Under the pieces are notes generated by a model. The model saw only the letters and a program-made list of their open reading frames with translations, was not told where the DNA came from and searched no databases. From an uncultured Clostridia bacterium (GTDB lineage: Bacteria; Bacillota; Clostridia; Christensenellales; CAG-138): a stretch of 64,000 nucleotides of DNA. Positions 57,048 to 64,000 of this stretch are shown piece after piece (position 1 is the first letter of the stretch; each line of letters begins with the position of its first letter). The position numbers and the translations under genes were made by a program. The stretch is from the NCBI GenBank assembly GCA_947168565.1, contig CAMVMM010000011.1, forward strand, positions 1 through 64,000. Reading direction: 5' to 3'.

Positions 57048-57091
57048 AATTCGGGCAAAAACGCAAAAAACTGCGCAAAACAGCCCGAATT
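57048..57091 (+). terminator. Hairpin after the glycosyltransferase
   Basis: AATTCGGGC (57048-57056) pairs with GCCCGAATT (57083-57091); the left arm and its A-tract (AATTCGGGCAAAAA) recur just before rplU at about 58418. Confidence 0.6.
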
Positions 57092-57183
57092 CTCATTTTC
57101 CGGGAGTGATTTTCGGTCTTTGGGGTGGTGTTTTTCGCCTCGGTTATGTAGAATGGCGGCATCAAAGGCAAGGAGGAAACAAA

Positions 57184-58350
57184 ATGCCGACAAAGTCAAT
57201 GGGTCAATTCATGGCCGCTTTAAGAAAGGCAAACGGCCTAACTCAGCAGGACGTGGCCGACAGGCTGAACGTTTCAAACAAGGCGGTGAGCCGCTGGGAG
57301 AGGGATGAGACCGCGCCCGATATCTCGCTGCTTCCCGCCATCGCGGAGATGTTCGGCGTTAGCTGCGACGAGCTCATCAGGGGCGAAAGGAATATGGACG
57401 ATCAGCCCCGCACCGAGGGCGCGAAAACGCGCACCGAAAAGCAGATAAAATCGCTGATCAGCCGCGCAACGGGCAAGTTTGAAACGCTTTCGATGGTCGC
57501 GCTGCTGCTCGCCGCTGCGGGCTTTATAGCCATGCTCGGCATCTCCTACGGCGCATTTCGCCCGCATATCGGCTTTGCCGTGATGCTTCTTTTTGAAGCG
57601 GGCGCGGCAACGCTTGCGGCGATCGCATATAGATCTGCATTCCGTACCGTTGAAGATAACGAGCTGATGGAAAACGCCGATCCTGCGCTTTCGGAGGGCT
57701 TCCGCAATAACGCCGCAAAGCGCAGCTTCATCGTTTATTTTGCTGCGGCCTGCGCCGTACTTCTGTCGATCCCGCTTGCGGTGCTTTCGGATGGGTTCTC
57801 GGTGCTCGGGTTTAAATACTATTTGGAAAATGCGCTTGCCGTTATCCTCATTCTTGTGATCGCATACCCCTTCATTAAAAGGCTCTGTTTGGAGCGCATG
57901 ATGGGCAAAAAGGCGCAGAGCCGCAGCGAAGCGGATAGGGTGGTTGCCCGAATGAACGCGATACAGATCGGCATGGTCGTGCTTTCGATACTGCTCGCTT
58001 TGATCGCGGCCTCGTTACGGTCGACTTCGGGGTTTGCCTTAGGCGGATTGGCAATCGGAGCACTTGCGGTTGCAAGCGCGGGGGTGTTCCTTGTATTCTT
58101 GAAGAAGTATCCGCAGCATAGAAAGCTTTTGCTTCTAAACGGCCTTAGGAATCTGCTGCTCGTGCCGTCGCCGTTCGTGCTGGTCAATCACATGACCGGA
58201 GGTTGGGTATCCGATGAACAAGGCGGGCTCGTTTTCTCGTACTTCAATTTCGATTTCGAAAAGCTTGAGCTGCTGCTTGCATACATTCTCGCCGTTATCC
58301 TCGTTTTCCGCGTGCTTACAGCAAGAAAGCGCAGGGATGACGGGAAATGA
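57184..58350 (+). CDS. XRE regulator fused to a multi-pass membrane domain
   Basis: 388 residues. Helix-turn-helix at about 5-62 (FMAALRKANGLTQQDVADRLNVSNKAVSRWERDE, PDISLLPAIAEMFGVSCDELI). About seven to eight membrane spans follow from residue 101. Such fusions are thought to sense envelope or small-molecule cues and bind DNA at the membrane; target unknown. I start at the ATG at 57184 behind AGGAGG. It lies alone, between the glycosyltransferase and rplU. Confidence 0.85.
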   Translation: MPTKSMGQFMAALRKANGLTQQDVADRLNVSNKAVSRWERDETAPDISLLPAIAEMFGVSCDELIRGERNMDDQPRTEGAKTRTEKQIKSLISRATGKFETLSMVALLLAAAGFIAMLGISYGAFRPHIGFAVMLLFEAGAATLAAIAYRSAFRTVEDNELMENADPALSEGFRNNAAKRSFIVYFAAACAVLLSIPLAVLSDGFSVLGFKYYLENALAVILILVIAYPFIKRLCLERMMGKKAQSRSEADRVVARMNAIQIGMVVLSILLALIAASLRSTSGFALGGLAIGALAVASAGVFLVFLKKYPQHRKLLLLNGLRNLLLVPSPFVLVNHMTGGWVSDEQGGLVFSYFNFDFEKLELLLAYILAVILVFRVLTARKRRDDGK

Positions 58351-58435
58351 AGCGGCCTGCGCGGAGATTTGGGCGGTTCAGCGGCCTTTGCTCAAATATT
58401 ATATGAAAAACGCCTGAAATTCGGGCAAAAAACGC

Positions 58436-58464
58436 TTGACAATGCTCCGAAATAATGATAACAT
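58436..58464 (+). promoter_or_regulatory. rplU-prp-rpmA promoter
   Basis: TTGACA (58436-58441), 17-bp spacer, TAACAT (58459-58464). Confidence 0.85.
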
Positions 58465-58555
58465 AGTTTTTCGAGCCGCTCCGAAACGGTTTAAAGCCGC
58501 GCCATGAACACGGGCGCGCACCACAAGGGCGAGACTGGTAAGAGGAGGAAAAGCA
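58465..58555 (+). promoter_or_regulatory. rplU leader, possible L21-type autoregulatory RNA
   Basis: A GC-rich leader of about 90 nt contains the hairpin GCGCC-atgaacacg-GGCGC and a conserved-looking GGGCGAGACTGGTA stretch before the ribosome site. Firmicute L21 leaders are known RNA elements at this position; the match is by position and general shape only. Confidence 0.45.
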
Positions 58556-58557
58556 TA

Positions 58558-58863
58558 ATGTACGCAATCATCGTAACCGGCGGCAAGCAGTATAAGGTCG
58601 AGGTCGGCAGCGAGATCATGGTCGAGAAGCTCGACGGTGAGATCGGCGATAAGGTCAATTTCGATATACTCATGATCGCGGACGGCAGCGACATCGAGAT
58701 CGGCAAGCCCGTTCTTTCCGGTGTTTCCGCCAAGGGCGAGGTGCTGGAGCATGGCAAGGGCAAGAAGGTAATCGTTTTCAAGTATAAGCCCAAGAAGGAT
58801 TACCGCAAAAAGCAGGGCCATCGTCAGCCCTACACCAAGGTCAAGATCCTTTCCATCGGCTGA
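58558..58863 (+). CDS. rplU: 50S ribosomal protein L21
   Basis: 101 residues. [16 protein letters not shown] at the N-terminus and [30 protein letters not shown] at the C-terminus are diagnostic. I start at the ATG at 58558 behind GAGGAGG; the upstream frame is leader. First of rplU-prp-rpmA. Confidence 0.98.
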   Translation: MYAIIVTGGKQYKVEVGSEIMVEKLDGEIGDKVNFDILMIADGSDIEIGKPVLSGVSAKGEVLEHGKGKKVIVFKYKPKKDYRKKQGHRQPYTKVKILSIG

Positions 58864-58874
58864 GAGGTAATTAT

Positions 58875-59204
58875 ATGACCACAGTCACCGTCCTGTATAA
58901 AGGCGCCTCGATAGCGGGGTTTCTTGCCAAAGGGCACGCGGGCTACGCCGGGCACGGCGAGGATATAGTCTGCGCGGCGGTTTCCGCCATAACCCAAACG
59001 GCGCTCATCGGCATAACGGAGAATATCGCGTGTCCGTGCAGTGTCGATATTTCGGACGGAAAGCTCGAGCTTATCCTCGATCCTTCGGCTTCGGCCGAAA
59101 AAAAGGAGAAGGCGGAGCTTATACTCGGAGTGATGCTTTCGGGGCTTCGCTCCATAGAATCCCAATACGATAATTATCTCAAAGTTAAAAAGAAGGAGGT
59201 TTGA
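58875..59204 (+). CDS. prp: Ribosomal-processing cysteine protease Prp
   Basis: 109 residues. Cuts the N-terminal extension off L27. The catalytic pair is His21 in KGHAGYAGHGEDIVCAAVSAI and Cys33 in the same segment. The product lies between rplU and rpmA, as in other Firmicutes, and the L27 downstream has the extension it would cut. GAGAGG overlaps the rplU stop region. Confidence 0.95.
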   Translation: MTTVTVLYKGASIAGFLAKGHAGYAGHGEDIVCAAVSAITQTALIGITENIACPCSVDISDGKLELILDPSASAEKKEKAELILGVMLSGLRSIESQYDNYLKVKKKEV

Positions 59205-59207
59205 ACT

Positions 59208-59498
59208 ATGTTCAGGATCAATCTGCAGCTTTTTGCGCATAAAAAGGGCGTCGGCAGCTCCCGCAACGGTCGTGACAGCGAATCCAAGCGTCTCGGGCCC
59301 AAGCGTGCGGACGGTCAGTTCGTGCTTGCGGGCAATATCCTCGTTCGTCAGCGTGGCACCCATTTCCACCCCGGCAACAACGTCGGCATCGGCAAGGATG
59401 ACACCCTGTTTGCAAAGGTTGACGGCATTCTTCGCTTTGAAACGAAGCATGGCGGCAGAAAGTGCGTGAGCGTTTACCCCGAGGAGATCGCGGGCTGA
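59208..59498 (+). CDS. rpmA: 50S ribosomal protein L27 with Prp-cleaved extension
   Basis: 96 residues. The N-terminus [14 protein letters not shown] has the nine-residue extension removed after Phe9 by Prp, leaving Ala-His-Lys-Lys near the peptidyl-transferase centre. [21 protein letters not shown] and [18 protein letters not shown] are family core. Only 3 nt after prp, with AGGAGG in the prp end. Confidence 0.98.
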   Translation: MFRINLQLFAHKKGVGSSRNGRDSESKRLGPKRADGQFVLAGNILVRQRGTHFHPGNNVGIGKDDTLFAKVDGILRFETKHGGRKCVSVYPEEIAG

Positions 59499-59525
59499 GC
59501 TTTCGCAGCAATCAAATAAGCTTTT

Positions 59526-59557
59526 AAACCGCTCCGGCCTTCCGGGGCGGTTAAATC
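59526..59557 (+). terminator. rplU-prp-rpmA terminator
   Basis: AACCGCTCCGG, loop CCTT, CCGGGGCGGTT, then a T-containing run. Confidence 0.8.
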
Positions 59558-59603
59558 TTTACAAAAAGCGGATCGTGAAATAACTGTAAATCATCCGCTG
59601 AAC

Positions 59604-59632
59604 TTGAAACAACGCGGATAAAATGCTAAAAT
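59604..59632 (+). promoter_or_regulatory. Promoter of the C26 lipoprotein
   Basis: TTGAAA (59604-59609), 17-bp spacer, TAAAAT (59627-59632). Confidence 0.85.
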
Positions 59633-59666
59633 TAGGTATAGAATAATAATTCAGGAGGTAATTTTT

Positions 59667-60662
59667 ATGAAAAAGCTTTGTGTTTTGATGCTTGCGGCGG
59701 TAATGCTGCTGGTCGGCTGCGCTCCCGTGCAGAATAACGCGGGGGATAAGGATTTGGTCATCGGCATCGCGTGGCGCAAGGACGTGGATTCGGAATTCTT
59801 CACCAATGTGTGCAGAGCCATCGAGCAGGCGGGCGGCAAATGGGTGAAGCTTGAGCAGGTCACCACCAAGGAGCTTTCCTTCGATGACAGCGGCAGCCTT
59901 ACCTCGGGCGTTGCCGAAACCGGCGCGCTTGACGCGGAAACCGGTGCGCTGATCCGCAAAAACACCTGGCATAATTCCAATGCCGAGGCTGCCGTGAAGA
60001 ATGTGGATATGGTCATCTTCACGGGCGGCGAGGATATAAGCCCCTCGCTCTACGCCGTGCAGGAGGAATGGCATGGCATAGAGGCCGAGAAGGACTACAA
60101 CGCGGAAAGGGATGTTTCCGATTTCCTCACCATGAGCTATTGTCTTGATAAGGATATCCCCATGCTGGGCTTCTGCCGCGGCATGCAGATGCTGGCGGTC
60201 GTTTCCGGCGGCGAAACAATTCAGGATATTCCCACCTATTTCAGCGAAATGGGCGTGGAATACAGCTATCAGCACCGCAACGAGAAGGCGACTCCCGAAT
60301 CATACAGGGACTACGCGCCGCATACCGTGACGGTTGAAAAAAATTCCTTCCTTTATGAAATTTTCGGCACCGAATCGCTTGAGGGATGCCCCTCCTGGCA
60401 CCATCAGGCGGTAAAGAGCGTGGATAATAACCGTCTTACCGTGACCGGCTATACCGACACAAACGGCATTAGGATGATCGAGGCCGTGGAAAGAACGGAT
60501 AAAACCTTTGCCGTCGGCCTTCAGTTCCATCCCGAAGCCGCCGTTGTGAAGAATCTGGACAATGCCGCGAATAAGGGCGATTTTATGAGCCTTGATACCG
60601 CGCTCTCCGTATTCAAGTATATTCTTCAGCAGAAGTTTATCGAGCAGCAGAACGCGGCGTAA
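59667..60662 (+). CDS. Class I glutamine amidotransferase-like lipoprotein (peptidase C26)
   Basis: 331 residues. Lipobox MLLVGC sets Cys18 as the lipid anchor. The catalytic triad of gamma-glutamyl hydrolases is intact: Cys170 in GFCRGMQ, His288 and Glu290 in QFHPEA. IFTGGEDISP and HHQAVK are also typical of PuuD-like enzymes. Cytoplasmic relatives cut gamma-glutamyl bonds; a lipid-anchored outer form would act on external gamma-glutamyl compounds or peptidoglycan peptides. GGAGG precedes the ATG. Confidence 0.9.
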   Translation: MKKLCVLMLAAVMLLVGCAPVQNNAGDKDLVIGIAWRKDVDSEFFTNVCRAIEQAGGKWVKLEQVTTKELSFDDSGSLTSGVAETGALDAETGALIRKNTWHNSNAEAAVKNVDMVIFTGGEDISPSLYAVQEEWHGIEAEKDYNAERDVSDFLTMSYCLDKDIPMLGFCRGMQMLAVVSGGETIQDIPTYFSEMGVEYSYQHRNEKATPESYRDYAPHTVTVEKNSFLYEIFGTESLEGCPSWHHQAVKSVDNNRLTVTGYTDTNGIRMIEAVERTDKTFAVGLQFHPEAAVVKNLDNAANKGDFMSLDTALSVFKYILQQKFIEQQNAA

Positions 60663-60716
60663 AGCACGGTCGAGCGCAGCATTTTTGCGAATAAATACGG
60701 CAATACGAAAAAACAA

Positions 60717-60745
60717 AACCGCCTCGCATACCGGGGCGGTTTTTG
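60717..60745 (+). terminator. Terminator after the C26 lipoprotein
   Basis: AAAACCGCCTC pairs with GGGGCGGTTTT around a 7-nt loop, T-run after. Confidence 0.9.
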
Positions 60746-60789
60746 CTTGCAAAAAAAGCGGCGTGGTTCGGCTCGCCTCGCCGCAGCGT

Positions 60790-60873
60790 ATGAGCGATAT
60801 CTATTGCGCCATGCCGCACGACGGCTGTATGCCGCTTGCAAGGTATGTGAAGCTCGTGTCGCAGGAGGTGTGA
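60790..60873 (+). other. Short reading frame, possible gene remnant
   Basis: 27-codon frame reading MSDIYCAMPHDGCMPLAR then YVKLVSQEV. There is no ribosome site or promoter. It looks protein-like and may be the end of a decayed gene; I cannot place a family. Confidence 0.25.
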
Positions 60874-60881
60874 AGCGGCGG

Positions 60882-61808
60882 TCAATTCAGGCTTGCTCTG
60901 CCGCTCCGGCTTCCGTCCTCATGCGGGGTAAGGATAACGGAGCCGCCAAGCGCATACCAGCCGTAATAATCGGGAGCATCCGAAATGTCAAAGAAGCCGG
61001 AGGCACCGTCCTCAAGCCAATACATTGCAAAAGGATCCTCCGGTCTTGCGGCAAAAAGCATAAGATAACCGTTTTCATCGGTCAAGCTGCGCTCGCATTT
61101 TAAAAGCACAAGCTCTTTGCAGCGCATGGGAGAGCCTTCGGGGGCGTTTTCATAAAACTCAATAAGCTTTCCGGCATAGCAGCGCCCAACGGCTTCAATG
61201 TATTCGCTGCCGGCTGTTGCGGTGCAGCCCAACGCCTTGATGTCATCAGCGGTAATGCTTATCTGCCCTTCGCGCAGCTCACTTCTCCAGCGCTCGATCT
61301 CAAGCGAGGACATGAATTCGGTGTAGTCTTCCGTATCTTCAAAGAAATATTCCAAACTGCTGCCGGAATACGATAGCGGATACTCACCGTTGCCATAGCT
61401 GAAACCTATATTGATCCGAAGCTCCGGAATGGATTCGGATTTAAAGGTGCAGTGCGCCGAATTCCGTTTACCGCTCTCTTTTGTGAAATCATAGCCGTAT
61501 AGTTCGTTGAAGCGGCTTGCCGCGCTCCAGGCTTTATCGACAAACCATTCGTCGGGAACCTCGGTCGCTTCAGGCGTTGGCTCCGCCGTTGGCGCAGCGG
61601 TTGGATTTTGAGTGGGAACAACGGTTGGAGCTGCGCCGGGAAGCGCGGTGTCTGCCGCTTCGGATGGAGCGGGCGTATTCTGCTCAAGCTGCGTTGGCTC
61701 GGGGGTATTGCCGGGAACGGCATTGTTTGCGCAGGCGGAAACTGCGAATGCCGCCGCCATGCAGGGGATAAGCAGGGTCATGAAAAGCTTTTTTCGGGGG
61801 GAGATCAT
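60882..61808 (-). CDS. Lipoprotein with Pro/Thr linker, paralogue group A
   Basis: 308 residues. Lipobox AVSAC sets the anchor near residue 26. A Pro/Thr/Ala linker covers about 30-85. The outer domain contains CTATAGSEYIEAVGRCYAGKL, LTPHEDGSRSG and several Tyr/Trp-rich strands. The gene at 61911-62531 encodes a clear paralogue of this domain without the anchor. Ligand or enzyme activity unknown. AAAGGAGG precedes the ATG at 61808. Confidence 0.75.
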   Translation of the reverse strand: MISPRKKLFMTLLIPCMAAAFAVSACANNAVPGNTPEPTQLEQNTPAPSEAADTALPGAAPTVVPTQNPTAAPTAEPTPEATEVPDEWFVDKAWSAASRFNELYGYDFTKESGKRNSAHCTFKSESIPELRINIGFSYGNGEYPLSYSGSSLEYFFEDTEDYTEFMSSLEIERWRSELREGQISITADDIKALGCTATAGSEYIEAVGRCYAGKLIEFYENAPEGSPMRCKELVLLKCERSLTDENGYLMLFAARPEDPFAMYWLEDGASGFFDISDAPDYYGWYALGGSVILTPHEDGSRSGRASLN

Positions 61809-61910
61809 ATTGAATCCTCCTTTGTCTGTATAAAAATGCCGTGCCGTCATATTATCATGCGCTCCGCATGACTGTCAATTGAGTTATCGAAAAGATACAA
61901 TTGATTGGTT

Positions 61911-62531
61911 TCAGTATGAATTTATAAGCATCGCGTTGCCGCTCCAGCTTCCGTCCTCATGCGGGGTAAGCTGAATGTTTCCGTACAGCTTGATCCAGCC
62001 GAAGTGATCGGGGTAATCATCGCCGGTTATGATCTCGGCATAATAATCCGAGGCGATATAGAACGGCGCGATACTGCATGGGCGGAATGCGAGCTCGACA
62101 TAGTAGCTGTTTTCGGCATTAAGGCTGCGCTCGACCTTGAGCACCTGTGCCTCATAGCATTTCATGGGGCAGCTCTCCGGCGCATCGGTGTAATGCGCGG
62201 CGATCTTCTCGGCATAGCAGCGACCGACGGCTTCAAAATATTCGTTGCCGGTTGTTGCGGTGCAGCCGGAGGATTTGATCTCATCGGCGATAAGCACTAT
62301 CTCCGCCAGATCGAATTCATCGTGCCAGCGGGAAAAATCAAAGCTCATATACCATGCCTCGTAGCCGCCCAAGACATTTTCAACATAATCGTCATTTAAT
62401 GCGATAGTTGCTTTAGACAGCTTTGGTGTTTCGGAAAGCTCATCTTTGAAGTAAATTGATAATCCATTGAACCCATTGCTTTCATAAAACCTAATACCAT
62501 TGCCGTAGAGAGAGTTTGCGAAATTTCTCAT
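61911..62531 (-). CDS. Paralogue of the lipoprotein domain lacking signal and linker
   Basis: 206 residues aligning with the second half of the 60882-61808 product (CTATTGNEYFEAVGRCYAEKI, LTPHEDGSWSGNA). It begins MRNFANSLYGNGIRF with no signal peptide, so as annotated it cannot reach the surface. Its start lies 5 nt after the stop of the 62537-63718 gene with no clear ribosome site. Either it is a 5'-truncated copy fused behind its neighbour, or a translationally coupled cytoplasmic form. Confidence 0.6.
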   Translation of the reverse strand: MRNFANSLYGNGIRFYESNGFNGLSIYFKDELSETPKLSKATIALNDDYVENVLGGYEAWYMSFDFSRWHDEFDLAEIVLIADEIKSSGCTATTGNEYFEAVGRCYAEKIAAHYTDAPESCPMKCYEAQVLKVERSLNAENSYYVELAFRPCSIAPFYIASDYYAEIITGDDYPDHFGWIKLYGNIQLTPHEDGSWSGNAMLINSY

Positions 62532-62536
62532 AAAGT

Positions 62537-63718
62537 TTACAGACTGATCTTATAGATTAGGAATTCCGCCTCCGTTTCGCACATGTACCATACCGTCCCG
62601 TCGCCGTCCACCTTGAAGATAAGGTAATTGCCCCAGAACCTCTCGATGTAGTCATCGGGGAGGTATACGTCCACATACGATATCGGAGTTCCATCGGGAG
62701 AGAACTTGATTATCCTGCGCCACGTTGTTCTGCTGATGATAACATTTGTATTTGTGTCACGATAATATAGTTTTTCCTCGCTGTCAACGTAGTGGTTACC
62801 GGCATCGTCCGTGCCCATATAGCGGTCGTAGCAAGAGTAACTCCAATCCTCCCCATCCATCGTGGTGACCGCGCCCGCCTCTAAAACTTCCTCTGTATAG
62901 TCGTTATGGGACGGAGGATCGGCATGAGGAACATATTCCGGCATCCTGATACGTCCATTCTGCACCCACGCGCGGTTCTCCATATCGAGCTCGAACTCGT
63001 CGTAGGCGTAGGTGGCCTCCGTGAAGAGGAATTCTCCCGGACCGCCCTCCTCCCAATTCACCGCCCTGTAAGCGAAGCACTTGCCGTCCCGAACATTCAT
63101 GATCAGTACGCCGTCGCGTCTTGCGGGCGTGCCGGGTATGGGTTGAAACTCGATGCACTCCCCTGTCGCAAGGTCGAACATGCACGAGCTGAATATAAGC
63201 TTGCCGTCCATCACCGCAAACTCGCTGTTGATGAAAGCATTGTCGCCAATATCGGGACTCAGCCTTGTCAGCTCGCCTGTTTCGGTATCGTACTTGAGGA
63301 TTCCGCTTCCAAAGGGAGCATAACGGTCGAATATGTATACCTTACCGCCGATAATATTGAAGTGCTGGGGAATCTCCCAATCGTCGCCATCCGAACCCGG
63401 TATCACCGGTTTAATAAATACCTCGTCCTCGCCGTTTCCCCAAGGAAGCCTTAATACAAGCTCCGAGCAGGAATCGAAATCGAGCTCGGTGGCTTTGGGA
63501 ATGGCTGTGGGTTCGGGCGTGGTCGTAGGTTCGGGAGTTGCCGTGGGTTCGGGCGCAGGCGTTTCCGTAGGCACTTCGGCCTCCTTCGAAGCTTCCGGGA
63601 AAAAGGTCGCATTCCCCGTCGGCGCGGGCGTTGGATCCGCATTGTGCCGGTTCGTATTGCAGCCCGTGACAATACACGAAATTAGAACTGCAATTGATAT
63701 AACAATTAGCTTTTTCAT
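62537..63718 (-). CDS. Lipoprotein with Pro/Thr linker and beta-propeller-like domain
   Basis: 393 residues. Lipobox IVTGC (Cys20). A PEPTATPEPTTTPEPT-type linker covers about 43-75, similar to that of the barnase lipoprotein. The outer domain has repeated Tyr/Asp strand motifs (KVYIFDRYAPFGSGILKYDTETGELTRL, KLIFSSCMFDLATGE) suggesting a small propeller (YncE/WD-like); no catalytic motif seen. AAAGGAG precedes the ATG at 63718. First gene of the leftward group. The remaining 63719-64000 shows a GGAGGTGAT on the minus strand near 63970 followed by only a 21-codon frame, otherwise nothing I can support. Confidence 0.72.
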   Translation of the reverse strand: MKKLIVISIAVLISCIVTGCNTNRHNADPTPAPTGNATFFPEASKEAEVPTETPAPEPTATPEPTTTPEPTAIPKATELDFDSCSELVLRLPWGNGEDEVFIKPVIPGSDGDDWEIPQHFNIIGGKVYIFDRYAPFGSGILKYDTETGELTRLSPDIGDNAFINSEFAVMDGKLIFSSCMFDLATGECIEFQPIPGTPARRDGVLIMNVRDGKCFAYRAVNWEEGGPGEFLFTEATYAYDEFELDMENRAWVQNGRIRMPEYVPHADPPSHNDYTEEVLEAGAVTTMDGEDWSYSCYDRYMGTDDAGNHYVDSEEKLYYRDTNTNVIISRTTWRRIIKFSPDGTPISYVDVYLPDDYIERFWGNYLIFKVDGDGTVWYMCETEAEFLIYKISL

Positions 63719-64000
63719 AACCGCATATCTCCTTTTGTGTTTTTGGATGGATTGCCGCTCAAGGATAAACCTTGCCGGGGTTACCTTATTGTTTGTACCT
63801 TTCATGTCTTTTCGCCTTGTAATAATGATGTAGTAGTTTTTGTTGTCCCTCTCCAAGGACGAGTGATGTTGCCGTTGGGGATTATGCGGATCGGATCATG
63901 CTATGCCTTTGAGTTGGCAGATAATAATACGAACCGACCTAAAGAAATTTTGATTAAGCGTATCACCTCCCGATGTTTTTGAGGTTTCATATCATCAAGT

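Noticed and set aside
63719-64000. Start of a recombinase-like gene suggested by GGAGGTGAT on the minus strand near 63970
   Set aside because: The following frame is only 21 codons and shows no recombinase sequence.

Overview
The window reads as a chromosomal segment of an anaerobic, endospore-lineage Firmicute (class Clostridia). Basis: the beta/beta-prime and str operons have Firmicute gene order; a GerW/YtfJ-type sporulation gene sits beside a DUF2953 gene and a DacF-type carboxypeptidase; ribosomal protein L27 carries the N-terminal extension cut by the Prp protease encoded next to it; and pyruvate:ferredoxin oxidoreductase plus rubrerythrin point to anaerobic metabolism. Two secreted proteins end in dockerin domains, which fits a gut or fibre-associated Clostridium relative. 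I cannot name the genus. Promoters are clear sigma-A type, nearly always with 17-bp spacing.

Layout. 1-14200: repeats, rpoB-rpoC, two orphan genes (one of only 38 codons), then the str operon rpsL-rpsG-fusA-tuf with an internal tuf promoter. 14200-18160: an orphan exported protein, then a leftward run DUF2953-ytfJ-dacF-rluB. 18240-21600: ruvC-ruvA-ruvB and a coiled-coil protein. 21720-23750: two CAT-anticodon tRNAs, a hairpin-repeat array, a four-helix-bundle gene broken by one stop codon, a membrane protein/GNAT pair and a regulator remnant. 23890-26940: a TrkA-C membrane protein, an LRR-dockerin protein and a small membrane protein. 27090-31580: leftward metabolic genes (YwaF-like, phzF, C_GCAxxG protein, M42 peptidase, glutaminase). 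31750-34900: repeat-rich region with a minisatellite, tRNA-Val and tRNA-Gly, a 207-bp duplication containing the tRNA 3' end, a second LRR-dockerin gene and a MITE-like element. 34900-40290: two zinc-ribbon membrane proteins and PFOR. 40350-42550: an AT-rich foreign cassette (small exported peptide, exported caspase-fold protease, lipoprotein). 42670-47570: a sortase-type surface protein, a DUF1540 protein, ddl and murF. 47670-54400: degV, rubrerythrin, a sigma/anti-sigma pair, pnp and rpsO. 54550-58350: pyrimidine microsatellites, a lipoprotein-anchored barnase with its barstar, a glycosyltransferase and an XRE membrane regulator. 58430-63720: rplU-prp-rpmA, a glutamine-amidotransferase-like lipoprotein, and a leftward group of Pro/Thr-linker lipoproteins.

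The most unusual pattern is how accessory genes sit among housekeeping operons. The AT-rich caspase-fold cassette after PFOR lies between two identical 34-bp terminator hairpins. An orphan gene after tuf lies between two near-identical hairpins of a different sequence. The tRNA-Gly terminator region is duplicated with the tRNA 3' end. An XRE membrane gene before rplU is flanked by a short direct repeat. Together with the lipid-anchored barnase/barstar pair and the protease/peptide cassette, this suggests modular gain of surface and conflict genes at operon ends. That mechanism is inference; the repeats are directly visible.
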